Part shown: positions 1-10,752 of the stretch, piece after piece
Numbering within the stretch: position 1 is the stretch's first letter
Layout: each line of letters begins with the position of its first letter
From: Timema cristinae
Taxonomy: Eukaryota; Arthropoda; Insecta; Phasmatodea; Timematidae
NCBI GenBank assembly: GCA_039000515.1
Contig: JBCFYV010000549.1
Location: 1-64,000, forward strand
DNA length: 64,000 nt
Direction of reading: 5' to 3'
Translations under genes and position numbers: made by a program
The notes under the pieces: generated by a model
Told to the model about the DNA's origin: nothing
Databases searched by the model: none
Seen by the model: the letters and a program-made list of their open reading frames with translations, nothing else

Positions 1-2165
1 CTTTACCCGGGTCTTTAGCGGCGGCGAGGGCATCCATCCCAAAATCCTCGCCAAACCGCACCCACCTGTTCCTGGTGGAACGAGGAGTGCGGCTGGCTAC
101 TTCTAACCGTCGAAGAGCCCTACGTCTTCTTTCATCGACGTCCAACTTCGGAGAATCTGGAGTCATTCCGGATTCTAACGTGCTAGAGCTCGCCGTATCA
201 TTCGAGAAAGCAGAAGAGAGTCTTGGAGACAGTTTATTTCTACCCTTACTATTTCCACTCCCACAACCAAGGTTTGGGATCATATTCGTAAATTACGTAG
301 TAGCAAAAATACCATTAATAATATACCGCCCTCATGTCTAACGGTTCACTTGTCTCCTCGCCTATGCAGGTCGCCAATGTATTGGGCTCGATGTTCGCTG
401 CTATTTCTAGCACTGCGAGCTACTCTAACGATTTGCGGTGTATAAGAGGAGCATCGAGCGCCGTACTATTGATTTTGTTCCAAGTCGGGGGGAGGATTAT
501 AACTCCCCCTTTACGCAAGATGAACTGACCTATGCCCTCTCCCAGGCAGGTAACACAGCTTCCGGTCCAGATGATATCCACTATGAAATGTTGCGGCAGC
601 TGCCCCCTGCCGGACACGCATATCTTCTGGACCTTTTCAATAGTGTCTGTGAATCTATTTCCCATCACTTTGGAGGCAAGCAATCGTTATCCCGTTATAT
701 AAAAGTGGAAAGATAAATTGGAACCAACTAGTTATGGACCGATAGCTTTAAGTAGTTGTATATGTAAAATAATGGAAAAAATAATTAATAAGCAACTTAT
801 ATGGTATTTGAGATCCCGCAATCTGCTATTAATATTCAATGTGGTTTTCGCCGGAACCGATCCACGGTGGATCACGTTGTTTGTCTAGAGACGGCTATTC
901 GTGACGCTTTTCTCCTAAGCAGCATCTTCTGGCTGTCTTCTTCGATCTGGAGAAAGCGTACGATACCACCTGGCGGTACGGCATTTTGAAAACACTTTTT
1001 AATCGGGGGTTTCGAGGAATCCTTCCTTTTATATCTAATTTTATGTCGGATAGACACTTACCGGGTAAGGTTGAATATCACCTTATCCGATGATTTTATT
1101 CAAGAAAATGGGGTGCCTCAGGTAGTATTCTTAGCTGTACGTTGTTCACTATCGCAATAAATAGCATTGTTGACAATGTGCGCTATACCTGTACGGTCAT
1201 GCTCTTTGTGGATGACTACGCAATTTATTGCAGTTCGTCAAGTCTCCACAGGGCTGAACGGCAGATACAGCTCTCTGTCAACAATCTTGGATCGTGGGCA
1301 TCGCGTAATGGCTTTCGCTTTTCTGCAGCCAAGACGACGGTTGTCCACTTTCATAGATCACGCGGAATACAGCCAGCCCCAGTATTTAATGAACCACGTT
1401 GTTTTACCAGTCTCAGAAAGCGTAAGGTTTCTGGACTTTATTTGATTTTAATTAACTTGGATCCCCCACATCAAAGACTGAAAGCGAGGTGTATCAAAGC
1501 ATTGAATTTGCTCAAAGTAGTTAGCGGTCGCTCCTGGAGTGCTGATAGGGAAACCTTGATGCGCCTGTATAGGGCCTTGGTCAGATCTAAACTAGATTAC
1601 GGCAGTTTTGTGTATGGCTCAGCTAGACCCTCGGCGTTAAAGATGCTAAATAGTATCCACATGCTGGCATTCGATTGGCTATGGTGCTTTCGTACCAGTC
1701 CAGTCGTCAGCATCTGTGCCGACGCGGTGAGCCCCTCTTTCTTACCGGCGGTCTTATCTCCTGGCATCTTACGTGTCGAAACTGCATTGCACGCCTAATA
1801 ATGTTGCTTATCGCCTGTGTTTCATCCCCCTAACCGTGTCTTGTATGAAACTAAATGTCGTAGTACAAGGCCGGTTGGGATCAGGATGCTATCGGTTTTC
1901 GACACGTGTGGGATAGTCCTGCCAAAGGCTATCCCCACATCACCAGGTCGAGTTTCTCCCTGGAAGATACGCCTCCGAAATTGCCATTTTGATCTTGCCA
2001 AGTTCCCTAAAAGCGACCACCCCAAACTTTGTATATGAGAGGACCTTTAATGAGCTCCTCTCCACTCGCTTTCACGGATTGAGCGCATCTACTCTGATGA
2101 CTATAAATCTGGAGCCTCCGTGGGATCTGCTTTTGTTGTGGAACAGGGTCCTACGCTCTGGAAAG
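1..2165 (+). mobile_element. Jockey-like LINE copy A, internal part (ORF2 linker to start of RNase H)
   Basis: The copy enters the window in the linker between endonuclease and reverse transcriptase, so its 5' UTR, ORF1 and endonuclease lie off the left edge. It can be followed by similarity to copies B-F through the RT to the first RNase H motif near 2080 (degenerate IYTDGSKSG). It stops at about 2165, where LINE sequence reading CTCTGGAAA passes into a GTCAGGGAAA-type sequence belonging to the hAT-like insert. The 3' end of probably the same copy resumes at about 5481, with roughly 340 bp of RNase H sequence missing relative to copy E. Frame changes are frequent, so the copy is dead or the sequence is noisy. 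Confidence 0.88.
438..1798 (+). pseudogene. LINE ORF2 reverse transcriptase, copy A (frameshifted)
   Basis: This reverse transcriptase copies LINE RNA at a nicked target. Visible blocks in order are: fingers with YNSPFT and GPDDIHYEMLRQLPPAG (438-716); a YRPIAL-like block (about 735-800); QCGFRRNRSTVDH (about 835-880); a motif A region resembling AVFFDLEKAYDTTWRYG (about 925-985); motif B resembling ENGVPQGS (about 1105-1135); and motif C LFVDDYAIYC with FVDD at 1205-1216. The thumb region RLYRALVRSKLDYGSFVYGS lies near 1565-1620. The segment 1142-1798 stays open for 218 codons and is the best-preserved RT piece in the window. FVDD in place of YADD is usual in jockey-clade elements. At least four frame changes separate the blocks. 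Confidence 0.88.
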
Positions 2166-5100
2166 TCAGGGAAAAAATAATAGTCAGGGAAAGTCAGGAA
2201 ATGACAATCATGTCTTCATGTCACACTTAGAAAAACAAAGAAAATATTTTTTCATATTTACTGCGTCATAAGCCACTGCCCCAATGAAGAAAGCTGAGGG
2301 GCACTTACCATGCTCAAACTTGCCCTAACACAAGTTTTGGTAGCATTTTATTTCAGAATGTGAATGCAGAGGTCTCCTAGCCTGCACATGACAATTCTTT
2401 TAACTTTAGTGATCACTTGTTTTTGTTCTTGTTCAAGGTTTGTCATCGTTATAGTTTGATACAGTGCACCAGGACTGATTAGACTACACCAGCAATGTCT
2501 AACAAAAAACAGTTTTTAACCAGCTTGGCTAAGCCCAGACCATTTTCCTGAATTCTCATACTGGATAAGTGGTGTTGAAAGTAATAAGCTGCAGGCATTT
2601 GTAAAGTGTGCAAAAAATTATAAACTTAAGTAATATGGTAAAGCAAGCATTAGCTTCCCATGCAAAAGGACAGACTCATATCAAAACTCTTGAAACTTTG
2701 ACAAATCAACGCTCTCTGTTGACTTTTTTTTCAAAAAGTCAAGTGATTCAGGTTCATCGAGCTCCCCAGTTTCAAGAGAATCTCTGGCACACAAAGACAT
2801 TCTACCTAGTGATGATTCTGCTGGTTGCTCGAAGAGTTTTTTCTGTTTCATCGAAAATCGTAACGTCGCAGAAGGAAGCTGTTGCTAAAAGTGAAATTAG
2901 TGTAGTGCCTCAAAGAAACCATAACACTTTTGTTATAAAAGATGATATAACTAAGGCGGAAGTCATTTGGGCTATGCAAGTTGTTGACAAAAAAATGTCT
3001 TTCAATTCGGCAATAATTTAAGTACAATTTTCAATTGATGTTTCCCGAGTGTTCCATTGCCAATGCCTTTACCCTTGGTGGAGACAAGGCTGCATACTTC
3101 ATGTGCATGGCTTTGGCTCCATTCTTTCATAATAATTTACTGGACCGCCTAAAATCATGTAACAACTTTGTAATTTGTTTTGATGAGGCATTGAATAAAG
3201 TTATTCAAAGAGGACAGATGGACATTGTAATTAGATTCTGGACAAGGAAAATCATAAAGTCATCAGTCGTACTTAAACAGTGTGTTTTTCGATAGAGCAC
3301 TGCTGAAGAATTACTGAAGCATTTTCTGGATGGTATTTCTCCTCTTCCACTCTCTAAGTTGATACAAGTGTCAATGGATGGCCCAAATGTCAATTTAAAG
3401 TTTATAACACTTCTTCAGGAACACCCCCAAATCAACAACAAAGAAGTAAGTGTTTGCCCAAAAAACTGGGGAAAATGTGGGCTTCATTTTTGTTCATGGT
3501 TCCTTGAGAACAGGGTAGATTTTGGGTTTAAATTTGGGATATAAGTTTGCTTATTACGTCACAAAAGTTTTCTACCTGTTCACTGCCCCTCCCAGCTCGT
3601 TTCCGGAAACAGGGGTTAAACCCGTTGACAAAAGGGGTACAAACTTTTCCATTGAAGTTCTGTGGGTGGGGCCCTTGGTTAAAAGAATGCCCCCGGGGGG
3701 TTTTCAAAGGGGCATTACAAATTTGGGACCATGTTAAATTTAAATTTCTCAAAGAAAAACAAAACTTCCTAAAACAAAAACCCGTAAGAAAACCCGGGAA
3801 AAAAGCAGCCTGTGATCCATTCCTAAATGTAAACTAGCGTTCTTCAAGACAATTGGGAGATGAAATGGGCAGCCTTTCCTGCAACGGTTTTCCCGACATC
3901 AAAACCCAATTTAAATTCCATATCTTTTTTAAGCCGTAGAGAAACTTTTAAATACCTTATGAAATCGTTGTGGAAAACCCGATCTTATAAGGCACGGGGG
4001 CCCAAAATTCCCGTCTAAAATTTACACAAAAAAAAACAGAAAAATTTTATCCTTAGCAAAAAAATTAAAAAGGAAATTTGGGGAAAAAAACGTTTGTTTG
4101 GAGAAACTGCGATCACAGTAACGAAAGACAAAAAATTTGAATTTATACAGAGTGCCGCAGAAAGAAAACCCCCATGATTGCAAAACTACAAGAAAAAAGT
4201 CCCTTAAAAAAGAAAGCTGTGAATTTTTGTTTTTCATTTTTGGGTCCTTTGTGTTTATTCAACATTCACCCCTCCAAAACTGGCCCAGAAAAGATTTTCT
4301 TTTCTTTTGGAGGGAACTCCCAAACCCTGCCAAACATCATAAAAAAGAAAGTTTTTTGGGTGAAAATGCCAAAAAAAGAATACTTGCAATTTTTCAACCC
4401 CAAAAATCGGAAACTTTAAAGAAAAATTTCGGGCCTTTTGATCAGTTTTAGTGATGGAAATAGGAAATTGACACTATTTATGGTAGCTTTTTAATAGGGG
4501 GGGAAGCAAACTCAAACATCTTTGGGGGAAATAATAAAAATTTGCCTTGTCTTGTCCCCATGGGAAAGGGAACTGTTAAGGTGGTTTTTTCAGGTTTTAA
4601 TAAATCTTTACTGGGTTTAAAAACCAAAGCCTGAAAAGACAGTCATTGCACCGCGTCACAAAATTTATGATGAGATTTCAAGAAGCAGGAGGGATTTTAA
4701 AAAAAAAACACATTAGCAAAAAGATGTTGGATTACTGAAAAGGTGCTCGGGAAAAAGCTATTTATGAATACTTTGAGAAGAAAAGCAAGAAAAAAGTGAA
4801 AAAGAAAAAGAAGGCCGAAAAGAGGAAATTAAAATTACAAGTTTAAAGATTTAGAAAGGAGAAAGAAAAAAATTAATGAAAGGCAAAATGAAGAGAAACG
4901 AGAAGCAATGACGTGGAGTTGCAAGAAAATGAAAAGAAGCAAGCTTCCCTTTTTTAAAATATTTAAAATAGTTTTCTTATTGTTTTGACTATAGTAAAAT
5001 TTTAATAAAAATAAAATTGAAATTGAAAACATGAATAAAAATGAAAGCAGACAAAAAGTTCCGTTTGGGAAGCTATTCAGTTCCCGGGAAAAGTAAAAGT

Positions 5101-5480
5101 TTAAGGGAAAATAAAACTGGGTTATACCAAACTCTTTAGTAAAGTTTCTTAAATGGCCCGTTATTTAATTTCGTATTTCTGCCATGATACCAAAAGGGAA
5201 TCAAGTTTGGGTTTCAAATTTTTGATAGGGATTATTTTTCCAAACATTTTCCCTCAACTGGGGTTTGGGAAGGGGTTTTTTTGCTTTCTTAAAAATTTTC
5301 CCTTTAGAGGTGAGGTAAGGTCGGCTGTAAGGGGGGGGGGAGGCCGAAATAAATTTATTTAAATTAATATTTTCACGTGTTAATAAATACCGTAAAATTA
5401 AAAATGGAAATTTTTTTGAGAAATTGGTCAGGGAACCTTTGGGGGAAAAAATCAGGGGAAAATCAGGGGCCCAGGGTTTT
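2166..5480 (+). mobile_element. hAT-like DNA transposon with BED zinc finger, inserted in LINE copy A
   Basis: A transposon of about 3.3 kb separates two parts of the same LINE family. It contains one long degenerate transposase frame (2495-4988). Both ends carry short direct repeats built on GTCAGGGAA: 2163-2205 on the left and 5427-5485 on the right. Similar motifs recur near 17.5 and 17.78 kb. I could not define terminal inverted repeats or an 8-bp target duplication, and about 340 bp of LINE sequence is missing at the junction. The ends are therefore approximate. Classification rests on the coding region. Confidence 0.65.
2495..4988 (+). pseudogene. Degenerate hAT-like transposase with N-terminal BED-type finger
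   Basis: The start is the ATG at 2495 (MSNKKQFLTSLAKPRPF), followed after a frameshift by WISGVESNKLQAF and a BED-like finger ending LSNMVKQALASHAKGQTH. Later blocks are: LGGDKAAYFMCMALAPFFHN and FVICFDEALNKV...QMDIVIRFW (3070-3240); LIQVSMDGPNVN (3355-3395); GKCGLHF (3472-3490); FPLKFCGWGPW (3640-3680); NIHPSKTGPEK (4260-4295); a degenerate dimerisation region near 4540-4600; and a Lys/Arg-rich tail (4770-4900). This order fits a widespread animal family of BED/hAT-like transposases of about 700-800 aa. The part after 3.5 kb has stretched homopolymers, so some frameshifts may be sequencing errors. The hAT assignment rests on the BED finger and the late dimerisation-like block. Confidence 0.68.
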
Positions 5481-6275
5481 TTAAAATCAAAGGGGTTTTA
5501 TTTTCCGTGGATTTTACCACCGGCACAGCAGGGGGCTCGCCCCCTGCCAAACAACTGGGGTCCATCGGGGACGGTGGGTGGGCGAGGCCCCCTTTTCAAA
5601 ACAAAGTCAGAAGAAAAAAAATCATCGTACGAGACTCCGCCTGGGGAACTTTTTTTGCCCCAAAGTTTTTTACAAAAAGGGGGATCCACCTCCAGTTGTG
5701 AGTTTTGTGATACCCCCCATGTTGCATCATTTTTTGGGGGGATTTCCCGCAAACTAGCCCCTACCCGGGCGGGCTTTTAATTTTAAAGGTGACTTACGTT
5801 TTTTTATTACGCATATGCGGATGGATTTTATTTGTTTACCCCCCGTTTTATACGCCGGGCGGATTTTTTTAAAATGCCATTTGAGCCCATTTTTTTAAAA
5901 GTGGCTTTTTTGGGATATTATCTCATATTAAACCCTTTTTTAAAGGGATTTTATTACAATTTAACATTTTGTTTTGCCCTTTTTAAAACGTTTTACATTT
6001 TAACATGTTTTTCTTTTTAACGGGGGTTATTTTTTAATAGGGTTTGTTTTGTTTTTTTTAGGGGGGTATCCCTTTTTGGGGTTTTTTTTAGGGGGTTATC
6101 ATTTAAATTTTATACCAAGAGCCCCTTTGACACTCCCATGGAAAGGTCTCAGTTGGTGAATGTTATATCTTTTTTCCCCTAGGGGAATTATGTTTAATAA
6201 AATTTAAAGGGCCCCAAAATGACCTGGGGGGGTGTCAGGGGCCTTTAAACAAAATAATAATAATACAAACTTTTA
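5481..6275 (+). mobile_element. Jockey-like LINE copy A, 3' end (ORF2 C-terminus, 3' UTR, AAT tail)
   Basis: From about 5481 the sequence matches the ends of copies E and F: the post-RNase H region (5500-5690), a C-terminal CCHC-type finger with CEFCDTP near 5696-5716, then the 3' UTR. The UTR has a degenerate TATCC...GGTTATC stem-loop at about 6064-6100 and an AAAGGGCCCC/GGGGCCTTT terminal stem at about 6206-6245, directly followed by an AATAATAAT tail. Homopolymers are heavily stretched. It is probably the continuation of the copy that begins at position 1. Confidence 0.8.
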
Positions 6276-9200
6276 CCTAACACATTAAAATTGCCAAGAA
6301 ACATAATTAAACATCATTGTGGCAGTTTTGAGTGAAAATATTCACTAAAAAAAAAACAAAATTAATCTTTTCGCGAAATTGACGTTTTGGGGCCTTTTTT
6401 AAACGCGAATTAGGGTCACTTTTTTATTTATAACCGCAAATAAATAAAAACAATTTCTGACATCAGCACCATTCTAAGATTTGGGAAAAAAAAAAATTAA
6501 TTTAAAACCCCAACTGAACCCAAATAAATTTTTCTTTCAAAAAAAATTTTATTTCCCTAAACCAAAAACTTCTTTAAAAATTTAAAACTCTACACAACAC
6601 CATAGGGGGTACCCAAGGCGAATTTAAAGAATTAGAACCCAAAAAACAAGGGCTATGCCAAGCTAGGGGAAAGTCTCACACCCCTAATACTTTGGTTTCC
6701 TGAGGACGCCCCAATCGGGTCTTTAGATTTTAACTTTGCTTTAGTAAGATCAATTTGTTTTTAACCTCTCCCTATTTTTTTAATATTTAAACATCCCCAA
6801 TTTTTTTAATTTTTTTTTAAAGAGACATGATTTTGGAAAAAAGAAGGATTTTATTTTGATAAATTTAAAAAAAATTTAATGATGTGCAATTGTGCCAACA
6901 CTCGTTTGACTGGTTCAGAAAAGACAATCTGGTGTGAAAGCACATTAATAGTGCCAGCCTGAAAACGGAAACAAATAAAATGTGATTCTGAATCATCAAA
7001 ACACAACAAATAACATCTAATTACTGGTTCAATGCATGTTTGATTAATATTATGAAGGGATTAGATTTATATTCTTTTATGCAGACAAGAAGCCAATGTC
7101 ATCGAGCTCTAATCCGTAATAAGACCTTGAAACTAATTAAAATTTCTCACGCAACATTTTCAACCATTCCTAAATCTTCATTGATTTTATCGTCTCCGGA
7201 ATAAATCCGCTTGTTACCATAGTCCATAATGGACTCATAGAAGGCCTACGTGGGATGTACTAACTTGAGCAGTGAAATCAAATCCTACTCTTTCTGGTAA
7301 CGCGATAGTGTTTAGAGAAAGGGGAATCAATAATGTATGGAATCATCGTCGGATGAAAAAAAAAAAAAAAATTTTAACCCCCCCCCCCCCCCACCTTTTT
7401 GGGATCTGTTTTTATCTTCTTTCGAGGATAAAGCTAAAGTATTAAATGCTTCATCGATTGAAATTATTGTTTGTAAAATATTTTAACCAGGCTACGCTGG
7501 CATACTGCATCCATTGATGTTTGCCATTCTAACCGACTCTCCTTCTCATTATTTTTCGAGCACATAAAAGTAGTCAAGAGTTTTGAAAGAGTTAAGAATA
7601 GAGTCCGGTTTAATTCAAAATACAACACAAATATGGTTTTTCCTGGCACAAGTCTAATGAATTTGCCAGATCTGTCCGGCAAATCAATCGGGGCTAGTCC
7701 TCTTTTGACCTGGTTCGTTCATAGGGGGTTGGATCACCTCCATTGGAGTATGGCCGGTGCTAAGAAAATGTATTGGTATTTCAATGAAAATAGTTTCATC
7801 CTTCTTCTCAAATCACACAGTAAATAGCACAGTACTGAAACTAATGTTGCGATTTTGTACCAGGGCAACAATATCACTGTACAGATTGACTTCTCAATAT
7901 TTGAGAAGTGACTTGAATAGTGACCAAGGCACATAGATGCTATACTCCTGTCCACCTCACCACCACATTCGCCATAAAAACAAATGGGTTTCCTGTATGA
8001 CCTCGTACTCAAAAATAGTTAAATGCATGTCCAAATGCTGCCTCGTGTCAAAAGTATACCACTTTAAAAGAAATGTGTGGGTAGGCACTTCTGCAAATCA
8101 AAAGATATATGCACAATATTTTCATTAAATTTGTCTTCTTGTTTTGTCTAATCTCTTTTGATCATACAATGCTTCAGCGAACACCAAATTCTGTTCTTTC
8201 CTGCGGTACTTTCATCTTGTCTGTCACCCATTTGTAATGTATGTGAGATAGTAAACGCCGAAAAGAAAATTACACAGGCCAGCTATCAGTCTTTATGAAC
8301 TACTAATTGCCACAAAAGGGTTAATTTGAGAGACCAAGGCTGGATTGGCTCAGGGACCGTACACAAACAAAAACAAAAAACAAAACACGAACAAAATCCA
8401 TATCGCATAGCCGACAAGAAAACATCCTCTTCCACCTTTCTAGCGAATTGAAACCTCCCCTAATTCAAATTTAAAACACAATGATTTTTAAACGAAAGAG
8501 AAACAAATAAATGTGTGAAGCCTATTCATTAGTTAGATAGGATAAAGAACCATAGCCTAATCGTTACAAAAGCATACATTCCACATTGTTTATCCTAGTC
8601 GCAGTTCCAGCATGTCACATTTACACAATTGTCATTTTTGGCGTGTGAAAAGATATTGAAAATTTTCAACTAATATCTTTTCTAAATGTAGGCTCGAGAG
8701 ACTTGCTTTGATGTTTTATTCTTCAACAGTTGACTTGTAATAGTCGATACATTTTAGAGTATTAGAAATCACTATTTAAATAGTGTTTATTCAGTGTGAG
8801 AGCGAAGGTAAAGGCGTCTTGGAAGGATTGGAAACATTGAAATGTGATCAATAGACTTTCGTGTTTGTCGCATCCTGAAACACCATGGAGGTACCAACCC
8901 ATGACACCCCGTTTGTCATCTGACACATTCCACTACCGTGAATTTCTCTATCTTCTCTACATCGCCCTAACTTCTCAGTAGTGAGAAATATTTAGGTACA
9001 CACGGTCTGACACACGTCTGTCTTCCCAAGTATTGTTTCAAAAAGATAACACCTCTAGAAAATATATCGCCCGACTCTCTTCATTAGTAGTCCGACTGAC
9101 TCTTTATTTCACAGATTCTTGAACTGACTTGCTAAACCTTGGTTACTCGCACACTTACTTTTAAATGTCATGAAAAGAACCTCTCCTCATCATTGGCTTC

Positions 9201-10569
9201 AGTTGTTATGTTAGAGAGATCATAAACCCAACATGTACACACGTTCAAGTGGGTGGGGTGGTAATTTATTAGACATTAGTTCACTTATTATTTTTGGCCA
9301 CGTGGTGGTAAGTTTTTCGAAGATTCCGGACCACAAAGCGAGGTTCCTTGTGCTTTCCTCGAAGATTGCATGTTCTCCTCGTGTCTTTCTTCTCTTTCAC
9401 CTTTTTTGACATTGCGTTCACCAGCTTCATTTTGAACTTGGTTGATTAACATTTTTAATACCATGGTTAATGTTGATTTGGTAAAGCTTAATTTTCTCAT
9501 GCGGAAATAGATCCCTGCTGAGGTTTTCCATTGCTTGCAACCCTTACGCAGTACGTGAAAACTTCAACTAGTGATGGTGGGACAAAAGCCTCTAATGGTT
9601 CTGACAAACCGCATTAAGCGGCAAACTGTTCCTATATCACCATTACATTGAAAATCTTAGTTTCCTCTAAGGTGTTTCATCGAGAAGCTTCTGATAATAG
9701 TGTCAGATGACCTTTTCCTTCTGTCCCAACTTCAGTTTTCTGATCAGGAAATTCTTGCTGCATTCAAATCGTGGCAGTCACATAGCAGCAATTTATAATG
9801 AGCATACCAGAATTGGCTAAGCTAATATGTTTTGCTACTCCTCTTGCTTATCTTTAGTTTTCGCATCTCTGTTGACATCTTTTAATTATTGGAATAAGCA
9901 TCATAGATTTTGCAAAGTGATAAATATAAAGGGGTGTTTAAGTTAATTGTAAACAATGTTTTTTAGCAACTTCCCAACTACTTGTAGACCCCAGAAAAAA
10001 AAAAGACTAAAATTCTTGGTACAATAAAAAAAAAGTGTTTTGGTAAAAACAAAGCGCATCACTCTCAACAGGTTTAAAGAATGACAGACCACAGGCACAT
10101 AAAACCTCCCAGTATTTATTTTTCAAGGATGATATTTAGGTAACTCCCTTTTGACGCCGTTTCCATATTACTTCGGGGTGTCATACCTTTTCCTCTAAGC
10201 CATTTTACTCAAAACCTAATTTTTCCAAAGTGTCAAAATAAGTTCTGTCCTAACAACCCTCTCCGTTGAATCACTAGCTTCAAAAAAAAAACACTAAAAA
10301 TGCTTCAATTTTCATACATTATTTTGATGGAGTTTAAAAAGTGACAACATTTTATTGTTAATGAGATGCTGTCAATATAAGCATACGTCTGGGTACAATC
10401 GCAGATCGAAATATATTTAGCGATTTTTGTTATTTCGACAATTTTATCTTAAACTTACATTGTCCCATCAAATTTAATCAATTAGCTTGTATAGGATTGT
10501 TTAGATTCACAGACCTTTAGCAGACCTTTGAACTCTCCGGATAGGTATCTTCCATAACTTATCAAACTC
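6276..10569. other. AT-rich non-coding DNA without recognisable gene
   Basis: I see no coding region with a family signature here, and open frames are short and AT-driven. The first kilobase (to about 7.36 kb) continues the stretched-homopolymer texture of the neighbouring LINE end and hAT-like insert. After the A16/C15 tract at 7356-7392 the sequence becomes clean. No tandem repeat, RNA gene or transposon end was identified between 7.4 and 10.57 kb. It could be intergenic or intronic host DNA. Confidence 0.5.
7356..7392. repeat. A16-TTTTAA-C15 homopolymer pair, probable assembly seam
   Basis: A run of 16 A (7356-7371) is followed six bases later by a run of 15 C (7378-7392). Left of it the sequence has systematically long homopolymers, and right of it is normal complexity. 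The position suggests a junction between differently corrected reads rather than a biological repeat. Confidence 0.6.
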
Positions 10570-10752
10570 AGAAAGCAATTCTAATCATGTATAGGATTAT
10601 TAGCACCGCATCTTAACGACCCCGATCGTTAACCACTTACGCTAATGTGTAAATGTAGGGGCGATTAGTGAGATGAAATGAAGACCTACATTTAACGTAG
10701 GAAACCGAACCACTGAGGCCTGCCAGTCCCCACATTCACAACAATTCATCAA
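10570..10752 (-). repeat. Dispersed repeat of about 180 bp (minus-strand copy)
   Basis: Read on the minus strand it starts TGTGAATGTGGGGA, then GGCAGGCCTC, GTGGTTCGG, CGTTAAATGTAGGTC, CATTTCATCTCAC, ACACATTAGCGTAAGTG, and ends GCGGTGCTAATAATCC. The same blocks in the same order occur on the plus strand at 14.53 and 50.76 kb. It could be a SINE or the 3' end of a second LINE family, since it too runs into AAT-type sequence. I see no tRNA promoter boxes in it. Confidence 0.7.

Noticed and set aside
7464..8012. Candidate small genes around 7.5-8.0 kb on both strands
   Set aside because: Short, overlapping, no conserved residues and no splice-supported structure could be recognised.
9288..9500. 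Charged 70-codon minus-strand frame (KKGEREERHEEN...)
   Set aside because: Low-complexity charged peptide from a purine/pyrimidine-biased stretch, without homologous copy in the window.
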